Part shown: one piece after another, positions 51,364-63,300 of the stretch
How positions within the stretch are numbered: the first letter of the stretch is position 1
Layout of the letters: every line of letters starts with the position of its first letter
DNA from: Suillus spraguei
Taxonomy: Eukaryota > Basidiomycota > Agaricomycetes > Boletales > Suillaceae
Direction: 5' to 3'
DNA length: 64,000 nt
NCBI GenBank assembly: GCA_016800925.1
Contig: JABCPU010000082.1
Coordinates: 1 to 64,000, forward strand
The notes under the pieces: model-generated
Told to the model about the DNA's origin: nothing
Database searches by the model: none
What the model saw: the letters and a program-made list of their open reading frames with translations, nothing else
Program-made: the position numbers and the translations under genes

Positions 51364-52992
51364 CTAAAGAGGCATTGGCATATGCTGGTGCCAAGTAGTA
51401 TCCAAAGCTGGAGAACCGGCTTGAGATCTATCTCCCATCGTCATAGTTGGAACGAGGGTGTTTGAAATTGACTGAACGACCGGAATTTGGTCAGAGTCTA
51501 AGCTCCGTACAACAGTGGTGATGGGCTCGTTATGAGGATAATACGACCTGCGCTTGGTGGACATAAAGTCATAAACGGTGAATCTAGTAACGAAAACGAA
51601 TTAGAACTGTCATGACAACCTGTATGGCGAACCTACTGCTCTTCCAACTGCCTCACTTCCGGCTTCATTTTGGCTAAGTCCGGATTTGCCTTGCGTTTTG
51701 TGTGGGTCAGTGGTTTTTCAACCATGAGGAACTCGTCAAGTTCGTGAGTCACGTCAAAGTTGGCTTTCTTCATCTGCAAGGGGGATGAATATGAAATCGA
51801 TTAACAATTAGCGATACTCACGTCCGGAACGAAAGGAGGCTGAACTTCTTTGATGTCTAATACTTCCCAATCTACACCCTGCAGCCATGCATGGTTTTGG
51901 ATGTCTTGGAAACCTTGACCATGGGGTCGGCAACCTAGACGTTGGCTAACATTGCGTTCAAGTAACTGTAACTAGGTCAAGAAAAGGGATGCTAACGAAT
52001 CTCAGCACTTACTGCTTGCACAAACTTTACGCAGTTTGAGCTGCATTTCTTATAGGCATCATCGGGAAACTTCAGAGGATCCTTGAGAATAGAGTTGGTC
52101 ATCTTCTCAGATGTGCGTCCATCAAATGGACGTCGTCGGAACAACAACTCGTAGATTGTAATACCAAAACTCCACCAGTCGACACACCACGTGTATCCTT
52201 TCCTTCCAACGACTTCGGGAGCCATATATGCCATACTCCCAGCGACACTAGTGTGTAACCGACGCTCCGAATAATGAATGGCAACATTGAAGTCAGTGAT
52301 ATGTGCATGGCCCTTTGCATCAAGCACGATATTATCTGGTTTGAGGTCACTGCGGCCCTAATTAATGACCAAGGTATTCCCGCTGCAGAACAATCTCACC
52401 GATGAATAATGCGCTGCTTGTGCAAGTAAACGAGAGCCGAGGCCAGCTCTGCAACCCAAAATTGGACTACGTTCTCGCTCAAGCATCCTCTGCTTTCCAA
52501 ATGGACTAATCGTGATACACGATTTAAAAATACACCAATAGAACAAGGCCATGATTGACTCACATCGGAGATCTCCACCCAGCATGAGGTCGAGCACAAA
52601 GAAACAATTTTCGTCATCTTGAAATGCATATCGCAAGTTGACAATGAAAGGGTGATCGATCTATAGAAAAGGTAGTTTGAGAATTGAATATGCAGGTAAT
52701 AAAACTACGACGTGCCTCCTCGAGTAGTCTCCGTTCCTGTATGATGTTCGCCACAGCTTTTTGTTTGATACATCGCGCTTTATCAATGTATTTAAGGGCA
52801 TAAAGCTTCTTAGAACGCTTGTGTTCGACTACCCTGACCTAAACAGTCACTGGTTTATGAGTGGCCATGCAAAGAATATCAAAGATGGCCGACCTTGCCG
52901 AAAGCGCCTTTGCCTACTGCTCTATGGAGGTCAAAATGAAAGAGATTGACTTCAGAATCAAAATCCACAGGTTCAGAAAAACAGCATCCCAT
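51364..52992 (-). CDS. AGC-type Ser/Thr kinase of the YANK (STK32) branch
   Basis: The protein starts [20 protein letters not shown]: Gly2 followed by two Cys predicts N-myristoylation with palmitoylation, which would place it at a membrane. The kinase domain follows: [13 protein letters not shown] (Gly loop), YALKYIDK (VAIK Lys), [20 protein letters not shown] then [11 protein letters not shown] (hinge), IIHRDLKPDNI (catalytic loop, split by an intron), [10 protein letters not shown] (DFN in place of DFG, typical of YANK kinases), [10 protein letters not shown] and [19 protein letters not shown]. The C-tail has [13 protein letters not shown] and ends [10 protein letters not shown] at 51364. 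YANK kinases are poorly understood; in fungi their targets are not known. About eight exons. Confidence 0.9.
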
Positions 52993-53324
52993 GGTTCATC
53001 ACAGGATAGCGTTGAAGGTTAACGAGCGGGAGGGGAATTTAGGATACTTTATTGAAGGAGAGAAAACAAAAGAATATTTACTCACCTTGGAGACTTTGTA
53101 TCTCGATAAGGAACTGCTGGAACTCGGATAAGTACAATAAATATATCCCATAAACACATAACAACACAAAACTTAGGCACGAGTCACACTACTTAGTACT
53201 GACTACCTGTGACCTGACGACTTGTTGTTCGAGCCACCTTCCAAGTTCACAACCTGTGCGAGTGATCAGGCCTAGGACTTTCAGGAGGAAATACGCTGCT
53301 CTCTAACTAAGCCACATTTGTGAC
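52993..53324. other. Shared upstream region of kinase and YVC1
   Basis: The kinase starts at 52992 on the minus strand and YVC1 at 53325 on the plus strand, so these 330 bp hold two divergent promoters. I see no extra gene. Confidence 0.5.
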
Positions 53325-56300
53325 ATGGATGCGGAGGAGCAAATAAGTCAAGGGTTGCTCGCTCCTTCACAGGAGTTTTTTGCGTCTGTCAAAGTGTTCC
53401 CACTTATTCCCTACTTGAAGAAAGATGTGATCGTGAGTTACATCTTTGAACTCAGGCACGTGTTATGATTGACGCTTTGGTCGGCCATCAATGCAGAACG
53501 CTATTGGTGGGAGACTTTATTCTAACACGTAGTGCATGTGATTGACAAATGTCTCAGATAGTGCGCTTAGTTGGGAGTACGTCGATGTTGCCATGTTTTA
53601 CGGTAGTTCGAGCTGGGTTATTCATAAAATCCTCACAGGCAACTCACAGCGTCAGACATCAATTTCGCCATAGTGCGCCCCTTGGTCATGAAGTACGCAA
53701 GACTTAGGAACATGGCTATAGTGTACGCGTGCATGGTTGTTCGTTCATACTTCTTAGCACAGTCAGGCTGGACTTAGCTCACGCCGGGGTGATGTGTTCG
53801 CGCGCCACCCTCTGTGAGATCATGGCGTTGAAGCTTTTAAGTCACTTCGCATCGAGCAAGATCCAGTTGGTAGCTGTTTTGACGACCCTCTGGTGTCCGT
53901 TAGCAGGAGCTCCAGATGATGTGATCGAGGAGGTGAAATACGCCATCGGGGGGAAGATGAGTATGTCAATGACCCTCAGTGCGCCATTGAGGTCAGTTCA
54001 GGCCATATCTTTTTCAAGTCAATATTAATGATTCTTGATAAGATGGCGATCACCACGAAAGCCAAGACCTTCCTGGCTTCTGCAATTGTTCAGAGCGTTG
54101 TGACTGACATGTACAATGGGCGCATCATAATTTCCATCGCCGGCAACAGATCCATGGTGCCGGACAATTATAAGCAGAGGGCGATTATGTTGTACGACCC
54201 GCGTACGGCACCGATGCTTGATCATTACAGGTCCATCAGACATTCGTACCTTCCATTTTGAGCTCACACACTATCAGATTGAGAGTTCCACGATATTCTG
54301 CGATCTTGCACTTCGTCAACATAGCCGTACTTCTGGTGGTTTTTCTTGCATGTATCTGGAGTAGGCTTTCAGTTTGGCTGTGAGTCAGGGTAACCAATCA
54401 TTTTCAGCGCAGGACGTCTCTCATGTGACTCTGTGGGAGTCTGTGTTCCTGGTTTTTGCGACTGCCTTTACATTGCAAGAGTATACGGCTTCGAAAGAGT
54501 ATGGATGGGCTAGTCAGTATACATTCGGCTGTCATATTCCAATTTCTGACGTAGTTGTCCAGTTTACATTGCCAACGTAATTTCATCTTTAGGTCCAAAC
54601 TCCCTGGCTGAGGTTCGCTTCTCCAGATATGGAACGTGTTTGACACATCGTTTGTCATAATATTTCTCGGCTATCTGGTTTTGCGAGTGAAGGGGCTGTG
54701 GGACAATGATGGTCAGTTGTGCCACTCGTGTAGGTGCCTGGGACTCAATCAAAAGTTGCCATTAGCAAAGATGTCTCAGCTTGCTTTTGACCTGCTAGCT
54801 TGCGGCTGTTGCGTTCTTGCTCCTCGGTATAATTGGACCACTTGCACATTGTGACTTGTTGATTTTCTTTCATAGGCTAGCATTTTGTGCAATATCCAAC
54901 AATGTCGTCGTTTTGTAAACTGTTTCATTTTTCTCTCTTATATTCCTGCTAACTCCTTTACTGAAAGGGCGTTGCGCGCAATGACAGCTGAATTTATTTT
55001 TTTCATCGGTATAGCGGTGGTTTGTTTCTCTGGTATTTTTTTGACCTTGTACACCTTGGGTAATTCGTAAATCACTTACACCGTCAAATCAAGACTACTG
55101 ACTTTTCCCATCCAAGCTTCAGGCACATGGACAATGCGCAATATCGCTTGGTTGATGGTTCAGATCTGGTTCGGCAGCACGTACCTCAGTTTTGCCCAAG
55201 CGAAAAGCTTCCATCCGGTGTTCGGTCCCATTTTAATGACATGCTTCGCGGCGTTGTCGGGCACCTTCTCTTGACTAGTGCGTATTTGTTGCTGATCATG
55301 ACGGGGTCATTGTTGAGTTGACATGATAGTTCTCATCTCCATTCTGTCAAATACCGCTGCTCGAATCGATGCAGTAAGTGATAATTGGTAAGTTACTGAT
55401 TCTGTGCTCAAATAACATTGTACTTTCAGAACGCTACCCAAGAGGTAAGGAAATTATAGAATGTTGGTCAGAGGATCACTTGTCTGATCCAGTATCAAGT
55501 TTCTATTTCAATGCACTATATCGACCATCCAGGGGTGAGGCACCTTCGATGATGCTTCAAATTGTGATACTCCGGACTAAACTTTTTCACCAGCGTAAAA
55601 TCGGATGCTTTATTCAGCTACCAGCCTCCTTTCAACATTCTTGCTTTCATCATACTCAAACCTGCAAGTTACATCCTTTCGCCCCGCTCTTTGCACTCCG
55701 CAAACGTATTCCTAATTAGGCTTACAGTGAGCATCCTTGTATTTTCCTAAGCTATTACCTACCGATCATTTCTGCACCGTGTTTGTTTACTACAGTCATT
55801 CCCTGTTTTGATTGCTATCGCCATGTACGAACGTCTCCTGGCTTCTGAACAGCGACTGCGTGAGTCCGGCAAGGGTGCTGCCCGCAGTCTGTATCACAGC
55901 ATCCCAAGGCACATCAAGAATATGTCATTTGTCGACTATTTTGCTGGCTCAAAGTCAGCGGACTTGTACGAGGCGATTTTCGAAGTCGAGGATTCCAGGG
56001 ATTTTGATCTTTTCGATGACTCAGAAGAAGGCGAGTCCAGCCTGCGGTCGCCACTCGCATCTACTATTAGAGATGAAAACTCTGGGTCACCATCCATTTT
56101 GGAAGCACGGCGTCACGAGAGATCCGCCTCACTTTCAAAGAAGTCGCAATCACAACCCCCGAGGACTCGGAAGGTCAGCGCATTACCTCCATTATCAGAA
56201 CCATCAAGTGCAGGAAAGATCCTACACCTGAATACGTCCACTCCATTCACAAGGTTATTCTCACAACGTTTCATTCACCCGTCATCTGCTTCGCCGGTCG

Positions 56301-56565
56301 AAATGCTACCTGATGTCACGAACATGGACAGGTTGGACTCCTCCGTCAAGCGGATTGAGGCGCTGTTAGAGGACTGTCGTGAATTACCAGTCCGCAAACT
56401 AAAGGACGAGATAAAAGAGTTACAAGTCAGTGAACATAGCGTCATCGTGGTATGATGTGACGAACCGTTTTGCAGGATCGTCAGGCTCGCATCGAAAACA
56501 TTCTGTTAGCCTTGACTCGCGGAATGCGACATGAGGCGGAAATTTTACGGCATAATACTGCATAA
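53325..56565 (+). CDS. YVC1: Vacuolar TRPY cation channel YVC1
   Basis: About twelve exons encode a TRP-type channel that releases Ca2+ from the vacuole on osmotic or mechanical stimulus. The N-terminus starts MDAEEQISQGLLAPSQEFFA; cytoplasmic parts include MKYARLRNMAIVYACMVV and LKLLSHFASSKIQLVAVL. Membrane segments include LHFVNIAVLLVVFLACIW, WNVFDTSFVIIFLGYLVLRV, LAFDLLACGCCVLAPR and FIFFIGIAVVCFSGIFL. The pore region is IAWLMVQIWFGSTYLSFAQA, followed by HPVFGPILMTCFA. The C-terminal exon at 55808-56455 is an acidic and Ser-rich tail (DFDLFDDSEEGESS) ending with a coiled coil (VKRIEALLEDCREL, KLKDEIKELQ) and a last exon RQARIENILLALTRGMRHEA to the stop at 56565. Splice sites are plain GT-AG. 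Residues 100-250 were assembled by eye and are less certain. A broken copy of two exons lies at 22009-22390. Confidence 0.88.
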
Positions 56566-56651
56566 TCAACCTGAGACTACGCTTCGATTTAGAGCGCTTC
56601 GCCATTTGATGACTTTGTCACTTCTGCGTTCTTGTGCCCAAACTCCCGACG

Positions 56652-56843
56652 TTATTAAACGGCTCTTGTCTGACACGATCGGATTCTTATCGATCTCATC
56701 TCCCAAAACTTCTGCTGGCTACACCCGTGTTTGGGCCTTTTTGGTTACCAGCCCCCGACTCACTTATTATTGGCATGTTTCGTGTCTCTCAAATTTAACG
56801 TAAACTAGTCTTTTATTTTATTGATGCTAGTCTTATGTGATTC
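56652..56843 (+). repeat. Second copy of the dispersed repeat at 33953-34120
   Basis: Begins TTATTAAACGGCTCTTGTCT and ends TATGTGATTCT, in the same orientation as the first copy. It carries an extra stretch of about 25 bp (GCTGGCTACACCCGTGTTTGG area) that the first copy lacks. It starts only about 90 bp past the YVC1 stop codon and may lie in its 3' UTR. No inverted ends or target duplications are evident; the T/A-rich tail may mark a SINE- or LINE-like 3' end, but this is uncertain. Confidence 0.65.
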
Positions 56844-57166
56844 TTGATATTCCTCGACTTGTACTACAGACATCCGTGTCGAACAGACCGAGCTAGGCTG
56901 TCTTAGCCAAATAAAACAGAAAGCAGGCTCGAAACCTGCTAACAATCTTTTTCCTTTTACCACACCCTGAGGCCTGAACATTCAGTCATGGTTGGATCCT
57001 CTAAGCTCAATGTCTATCTTAAGTGATCATAGCCGACTGTCACCAACGCAAATTAGATATCTGCTCTTTAGATGTTGGGATTTGGCGGACTATATATCTT
57101 ACATAATCTCATCATGCTGTTGGGTTGCCGGAGCCCTTTGAAGTGATATCGAGTCCTAACAGCAAC
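56844..57166. other. Intergenic, promoter region of CDC16
   Basis: No gene is seen. An ATG at 57114 opens a different short frame (stop after nine codons) upstream of the CDC16 start, and could act as a small upstream ORF if it lies in the leader. Confidence 0.4.
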
Positions 57167-59946
57167 ATGACCTCGACGCCCCCGCCGGCTAGTGCTTTTG
57201 TTGTCCCCCAAATACCTCATCTGACATCGACAGCAAGCTCGCGTAATCGAGTTTCAATAGGATCATCATTCTCGTTAGGCCCGCAACCGATCATTTCCTC
57301 GTTCTCTGCGGCGGATATGAGTGGCTCAACGCATAGTCGACCCCTTGCACTTGATCCAAATCGTTCCATGCTTCCAAGCTCGCCCAGATCCTCGCTTCGG
57401 CGATACCGACGGGCGAAAGAGAGCATAGGCCGCCATCCTCTTGCAAATGATTCTATGGATGCTTTCCAGGACACAGAAATGGAATCTGACAATGGCGATG
57501 GCGAGTGGGGGATGATTGACCGCATGAGGCTGTGGCGGCACGATGCTTTGATGCAGCATCTGTATGAAACTGCCGCCTTCTGGGGGGACAAGATACTATC
57601 ATGGACCAGTAAGTCCAGCCGCCTCGATGATTGTCATTGCCCTGACTGTTCCTTGTTACTGGTGTATCTGACACGCAGATGACCCAAATGATGCGTTTTG
57701 GCTAGCTCAGACTTACTTCATGACTCATCAGTACGCGCGTGCTGAGAGACTCTTGACTAGGCCCTTTCCTGCAATGACAGCAAAAGTGCAGAACGTACCC
57801 TTGAATGGCCTTGAACACGATGTACTGGACGATACTACGATGGGTAGTCTGACCGCAGACACGAAAGGCAAAGGGAAGGAGGGGCACCCTGACACAAACA
57901 TAATGCCTCAATTGCCAATGGGTGACGCTGGCATGATGCAAATTCCCGAAGAGTTGCAGGATTCCGTATCAAGACTTGTGGATATGAGCGTAGCATGCAG
58001 GTATCTTGCTGCGCAGTGTCAAGTGCGGCAAGGGAATTGGACAGACGCGACGGAGATGCTTGGCGAAGCGAATCCATTCCGTCATTCAGGTTGATATTAA
58101 TCATGCACGGCTGCTACCATCCACTAATAGATCATCCAGCAAGGAGTGGGCGTGCCGTACCGAATGTTGACGGTGGTATTAAAGTAAGCAGACGTGTATT
58201 CCTGACCACAACGATTGACCCTTGCTTGCATAGGTCGAAGCCTCCATGTGTCATTTGCGTGGCATCCTTATGCTTAAGCTGAATCGTGGAGACCAAGCAA
58301 AGCTTTGCTTCATGGAGGCATTAACTTTGGACGTAAAATGTTACGATGCATTGACCAGCTAGTCAGTGGTGAAATGATGACTCCAGACGAAGGTTAGGCT
58401 ACAAGTATCATTGCTCATTTTCTGGTATTTGACTGTCATAGAATGGGAGTTTGTTCAGGGCCTCGCTTACAGGGAACAAACGCAAGATGATGCCGATTTT
58501 GTACAGCTCATATACACGTCTCAGTTGCGGAAGTATAAACACGCAGAAGAGCATGCCCTGACCCGGAGACGTCTTGTTGAGGAATTTGGACTCTCCGACA
58601 ATCCTGATGTATTATTCAGTTTTGCTGATGCACTTTACGCTCAATTCCGCTGGGCCGACTGTTATGTCATCACGACAAGGTCAGAATACTTCACACGAGA
58701 AGTTTAAAATCCATCTCAAGATGTCTCAATTGTGTTTACAGGATATTAGGGCTAGTTTCTATTCACGATTCTACTATGCCACTGCACGTTGCTTGCATGT
58801 ACCATCTTAACCATCTTCACTCGAAACTCTTTATTCTAGCACATGAACTTGTGGAGCGGGAACCTGAGAACCCCATTAGCTGGTATGCAGTTGGAGTTTG
58901 GTATCTTGCGTCTGGGAAATGGCCACAAGCCCGACAATACTTCAGGTGAGTTCATCAGGTCTTCTTTCTTCGGTGCCTGTCAAGCATTCACAGTAAAACA
59001 TCATTAATGGATCCACGGTTTGGGCCTGCATGGATTGCGTTTGCCCACACGTTTGCAATGGAAGGCGAGCATGACCATGCTGTCACTGCATATTCGACCT
59101 GCGCGCGCATGTTTACAGGGTGAGGTTGCTATTGATCAGCTGAGTCGTGATAGACATGCTGAAAAGCCTAGTTCCCATTTACCTTTGTTATTTGTGGGCA
59201 TGGAGCAAATTATGCTATCCAATCATTTATTAGCTGATGAAGCATTGAACGCTGCTTACGCCGCATGTGATGGGGACCCTCTTCTCATCAATGAATTGGG
59301 AGTTATGGCGTTCACGCACGGAGAGTGAGTCCAGTGCTAAGCCAATCTTCTGAGGTTCATGCTGATTGAATTCGCAGCTACCAGCGAGCAGCGGATCTTT
59401 TCAAACGTTCGCTTGAACTTGCCCAAGTAACGCAAAGCTCCCAGATGTCGTGGACGACAACATACCTCAATCTCGGAACTTGCTATAGAAAGTTGAAGTG
59501 AGTTTAAGGTGCACAAGAACGTGCAGACCTGACGTGTCTCTCCCAGGAATTATGAGATGGCCAAGACAAACTATCAACATGTGTTGGAAATTGAACCACA
59601 GCACCCTCAGGGTCTTGGTTATTTGGGCATGGTGTATCATCATCTCGGAGAGATCGACAAAGCAATCATCAAATATCATGAGGTATGCTGCAGCCTTTGG
59701 TGTGGTATTTTCCTAATGTCCGTTACATAGGCACTGAGCATTGATCCAATAAACGGACACTTAATCGAACTGCTGAATCTCGCTTTGGAGTCTGACCTTT
59801 GTTGTGGTTCGTTGGAAAAAGTTTACCCTGGTGGCGAGGAAGCTTTTCGGGCTATGATGGTCTCTTTGAAGACCAAGGTCTTAGATGCTTCCAAAAAGCC
59901 CAAAGTGGATAAACCGGGAGCAGATGTGGCAATGAGTGTAGGTTGA
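57167..59946 (+). CDS. CDC16: Anaphase-promoting complex subunit CDC16 (APC6), TPR protein
   Basis: The first in-frame ATG is at 57167 ([20 protein letters not shown]); the open frame further upstream has none. A disordered Ser-rich head leads to the TPR array. The start [20 protein letters not shown] and [20 protein letters not shown] is typical of CDC16. Later repeats include [20 protein letters not shown] then [64 protein letters not shown] and [20 protein letters not shown]. It ends at 59946. CDC16 is an essential scaffold subunit of the APC/C ubiquitin ligase. Near 58350-58362 the frame is lost: KCYDA is followed by a TTG where TTT-GAC-CAG-CTA is expected, one T short; the frame then resumes ([12 protein letters not shown]). 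About ten introns of 45-65 nt. Confidence 0.88.
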
Positions 59947-60320
59947 TGAGGGTAGACGATGTGTTGTAGGTCCGCAGTCCCCACTCGCTATCCTCGCTGT
60001 CCCAAAACGCGATTCCTCTAAATGCCGAAGGCGGCGATCTCCGTAACGCTTCCAGCCTGGCAGTGTGCCTGTTTCTTCCATCATTCGTCCGAATATACAG
60101 ATACCTTTAATGCCGAAATGCCGAGACTTCGTTCTCCACAGTCTCCCACAGCGGACAATACGTCGAACCATAAGAAAGGCAGGGTGCAAGCCTTACGCAA
60201 GACGCATAGCTGTAGTATGACCCTCTTTTTGATCGGGTAAAAATGACCCGATGATGCGGCAATGAGCTCTGCCGCACGGGCGCCTTTGGGTGGGACACAA
60301 CTTGACCATCTTCTCTGACG
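59947..60320. other. Intergenic between CDC16 and the O-GlcNAc transferase-like gene
   Basis: Only overlapping short frames on both strands; no similarity. It holds the 3' end of CDC16 and the promoter of the next gene on the same strand. Confidence 0.45.
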
Positions 60321-63300
60321 ATGAGGTTCACAACCTATAACGCCGCTAGTGATGCCATCTTTGCACGCCTACAGAATGACCCCCTAGACTGGGATTTCTT
60401 AGTACGTTACCAGTATAGTTATTGATTCTTTCATTAAATGGGCAAGCAGGATGCCCTCTTGTCGGAACTCATGATGTTGCCGACACTATCAGAGCAAGCG
60501 TCACTGTTCTGCCGTGAATTGTGCGCCCATTTGAAAGCACAAACCGACAGACTACTCGCGTCAGTAACCCCTCGGCATGCCCATCGTCTGCTGGATGTCT
60601 TTACGTCCGTTGCAAACATCCAACAAAAAGTAGATGGCAACACATCATCCACTCTCCATCATTATGTTAATGCGATTGAAACGGGTATTCGTCTTTCACC
60701 ACCGCTGTGCTCGGGAACCACGTTGACATTCCGAGACATCATTCTTGCCAGCTGGTTTGCATCAGTTGTATTTTCCACGCTACCGCCATCGCCAGAACCG
60801 AATAATATTTTGGAAGCAATCCAAAATCGTGTTAGCACTAACCATCTTCCACATTTCGACAACACTAGCTTGGCACTGGTACATGCAGTCCATCATGCCA
60901 GTGACAGTTTTATTAATGCTACGCTGGATCCCTTTACCGGGACACTGCCCAACGTTGTGCTTTTTCCAGATCAGGCGAAGATGTTGTCGGCTGTCGTTTT
61001 CGCTTCCCCCCACACCACTTCTCATGTATGGGCTGCGCTTCACTCCAGTCAATTGACCTATGAAGTCAAGGCGGCAACCTCATCTGCGCTACTTATCCTT
61101 GCACGACGCATTCAAGAAGGCGCATTGATCGCTGACCTCCGTCTTGATATTCCGCACTGTTCTAGCGATGCGCTGGTTCTCCTACTTCACTATCTTGCGT
61201 TATCATTGTTTCCGAGTGCTTCTGCATTCAATGATACCGGTGTTGTTCTGTGCGGCCTGAGCAACAATGTAGTTCCGAATACACCACGAGTCGCGTCTGG
61301 AAGGGACGTTGCCCGCCTTTACTACGAGAAAGGGCTGCAAATTGATCCAACGCATCCCCATTTACTTTCGAATTTCGGCTCGCTGTTGAAAGACGCGGGC
61401 CTTGATACCTCTGCAATTGGGTGAGTTGTACCAACATTTGTCGAGACTTACATACGCATGAACGATGGAAGGGTTTTCAACCACGCTCTGAAGCTTCACC
61501 CTGAATTAGACATTGCACTGGTCAACATGGCAAATACCCTGAAAGATATGGTTAGTACCCTCCTGCTTCTCATGCGAGCTGCTGCATCCAAACATCTTTG
61601 GCTTCGCAGGGCCGTCCTGCAGATGCAGTTCCCTATTACCTTAAGGCTGTAACCATAAATCCAGGCCTGGTCGATGCCTACTGTGGATTGAGCATGTCGA
61701 TGAATGCAGTCTGCAATTGGACAGCACGAGGTAATTTGTGACCTTCCGCACCAATACGAGCTCAACACTCCGCAGACCATTGGTTGACAAACACAATAGC
61801 AATATGTGAAGAGCACCTTTCGGAGTTTCGGCAGCAGAAAATTGGCATCCTCAGTGAGAGGAGCGTTGATGACTGGCTTCTTACTGTGGCCTTGACTACC
61901 TCAAGACCTCAATGCGACCACGGTTTGAGAAAATGGGTTCACCGATTTTACCTCTTCACAGACGTTTCTGATGGGCGACAATCTTTCAACGAAGGGAGTT
62001 TCCTTATGCGCCTTATTGATTGGTACCGAACTAGGATGCAACACCGACGTTATGTCGACACATATGGAGAAGTACTCTATGGCGAAGAGGCGTCACATTC
62101 TCCACTGGAGGCAGCTCCTACTGCGAGGCCGTTTGGGTCTGTCTTTTCCTCGGCGTCTTCACAAAAGGTCCCAACTGTACTCCCTTTTCACACCGTATGT
62201 CAAGTCTATGTTAATGTCTTTCAAGCTTTTGGTTTACATATCCCAATCAGTTCACACTTCCACTCCCGAGTCGCACCATTCGACGCATTGCACACAGAAA
62301 TGCCCTTCGTGTGTCGCATAATATAATGACACACATATCCCCAGACAGAGTGCCATTGCTGCCGCTGCCTCCGTTCAAACGGCGCATTAACGTTGGTTAT
62401 GTGTCCAGCGACTTTAGGTACATCTAGCCGACACTCTGTTTCATGCGACGACACTGACATGACTTAGTGACCATCCCTTAAGTCATCTGATGAAATCGGT
62501 TTTCCAGCTCCACGACCAGCATCGGTTTTGCATCTTCCTATATGCGACAAGCCCGTCAGATGGGTCAGTCTTCCGAGAGTACTTTGAGCAGGGCGACTTC
62601 AACTTTCTCGACGTCTCTTCTTGGTCAAATGTAGATATTGTTAACAGGATTGAGGAGGATCATATACATATTCGTACGTCACATGCCTCCATCAGTACGT
62701 GCCATTGATGAAATAGCATAGTTGTGGACTTGGGCGGTTATACCAGAGGAGCGAGAAATGAGATCTTCGCTGCAAGGCCAAGTCCCATTCAGATCTCATT
62801 GATGGGTTATGCTGGAACTCTGGCAGCCAGTAGGTATATATAGTCCTGACCTTGGCTATTCTGACCTATTGTTGCCTTGTTCAGGCTGGTGCGACTATCT
62901 CGTCTGTGATAACATCACATGTCCTGTTGACCTATTTGCACGGGTTCAAGCATATCGGAAACGAAGCCTAAATCATTGCTGCCAACACAGTGATTTCGGG
63001 GTTTCCGTAGGAGAGGAGGGTGATCCTGAATCATCCTCTCCCAATTGGATCTAGTATGACCTTCTAGACGCCTACTGCAGATCATGGCTAACATGAATTT
63101 AGCACGGAGTGTCCAATATATATGCCAGTGGGTTGGTTTACCGCTGCCTGGGAGTCTTCAACTTTAAAACCTTTCGTTAGCATACGTATTTTGTCACCGA
63201 CCACAGACAATCTTATCGACACGGCGAAAATCTTTCTATCGAGGAGCGTGCTCAGACACCAGCGAAAAGGCTCTGGAATGATGAAATCAAGCGTAGAGCA

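Noticed and set aside
57114..57140. CDC16 start at the ATG at 57114 or at the upstream open frame
   Set aside because: That ATG is in another frame with a stop after nine codons, and the upstream open frame has no ATG; 57167 is the first usable start.
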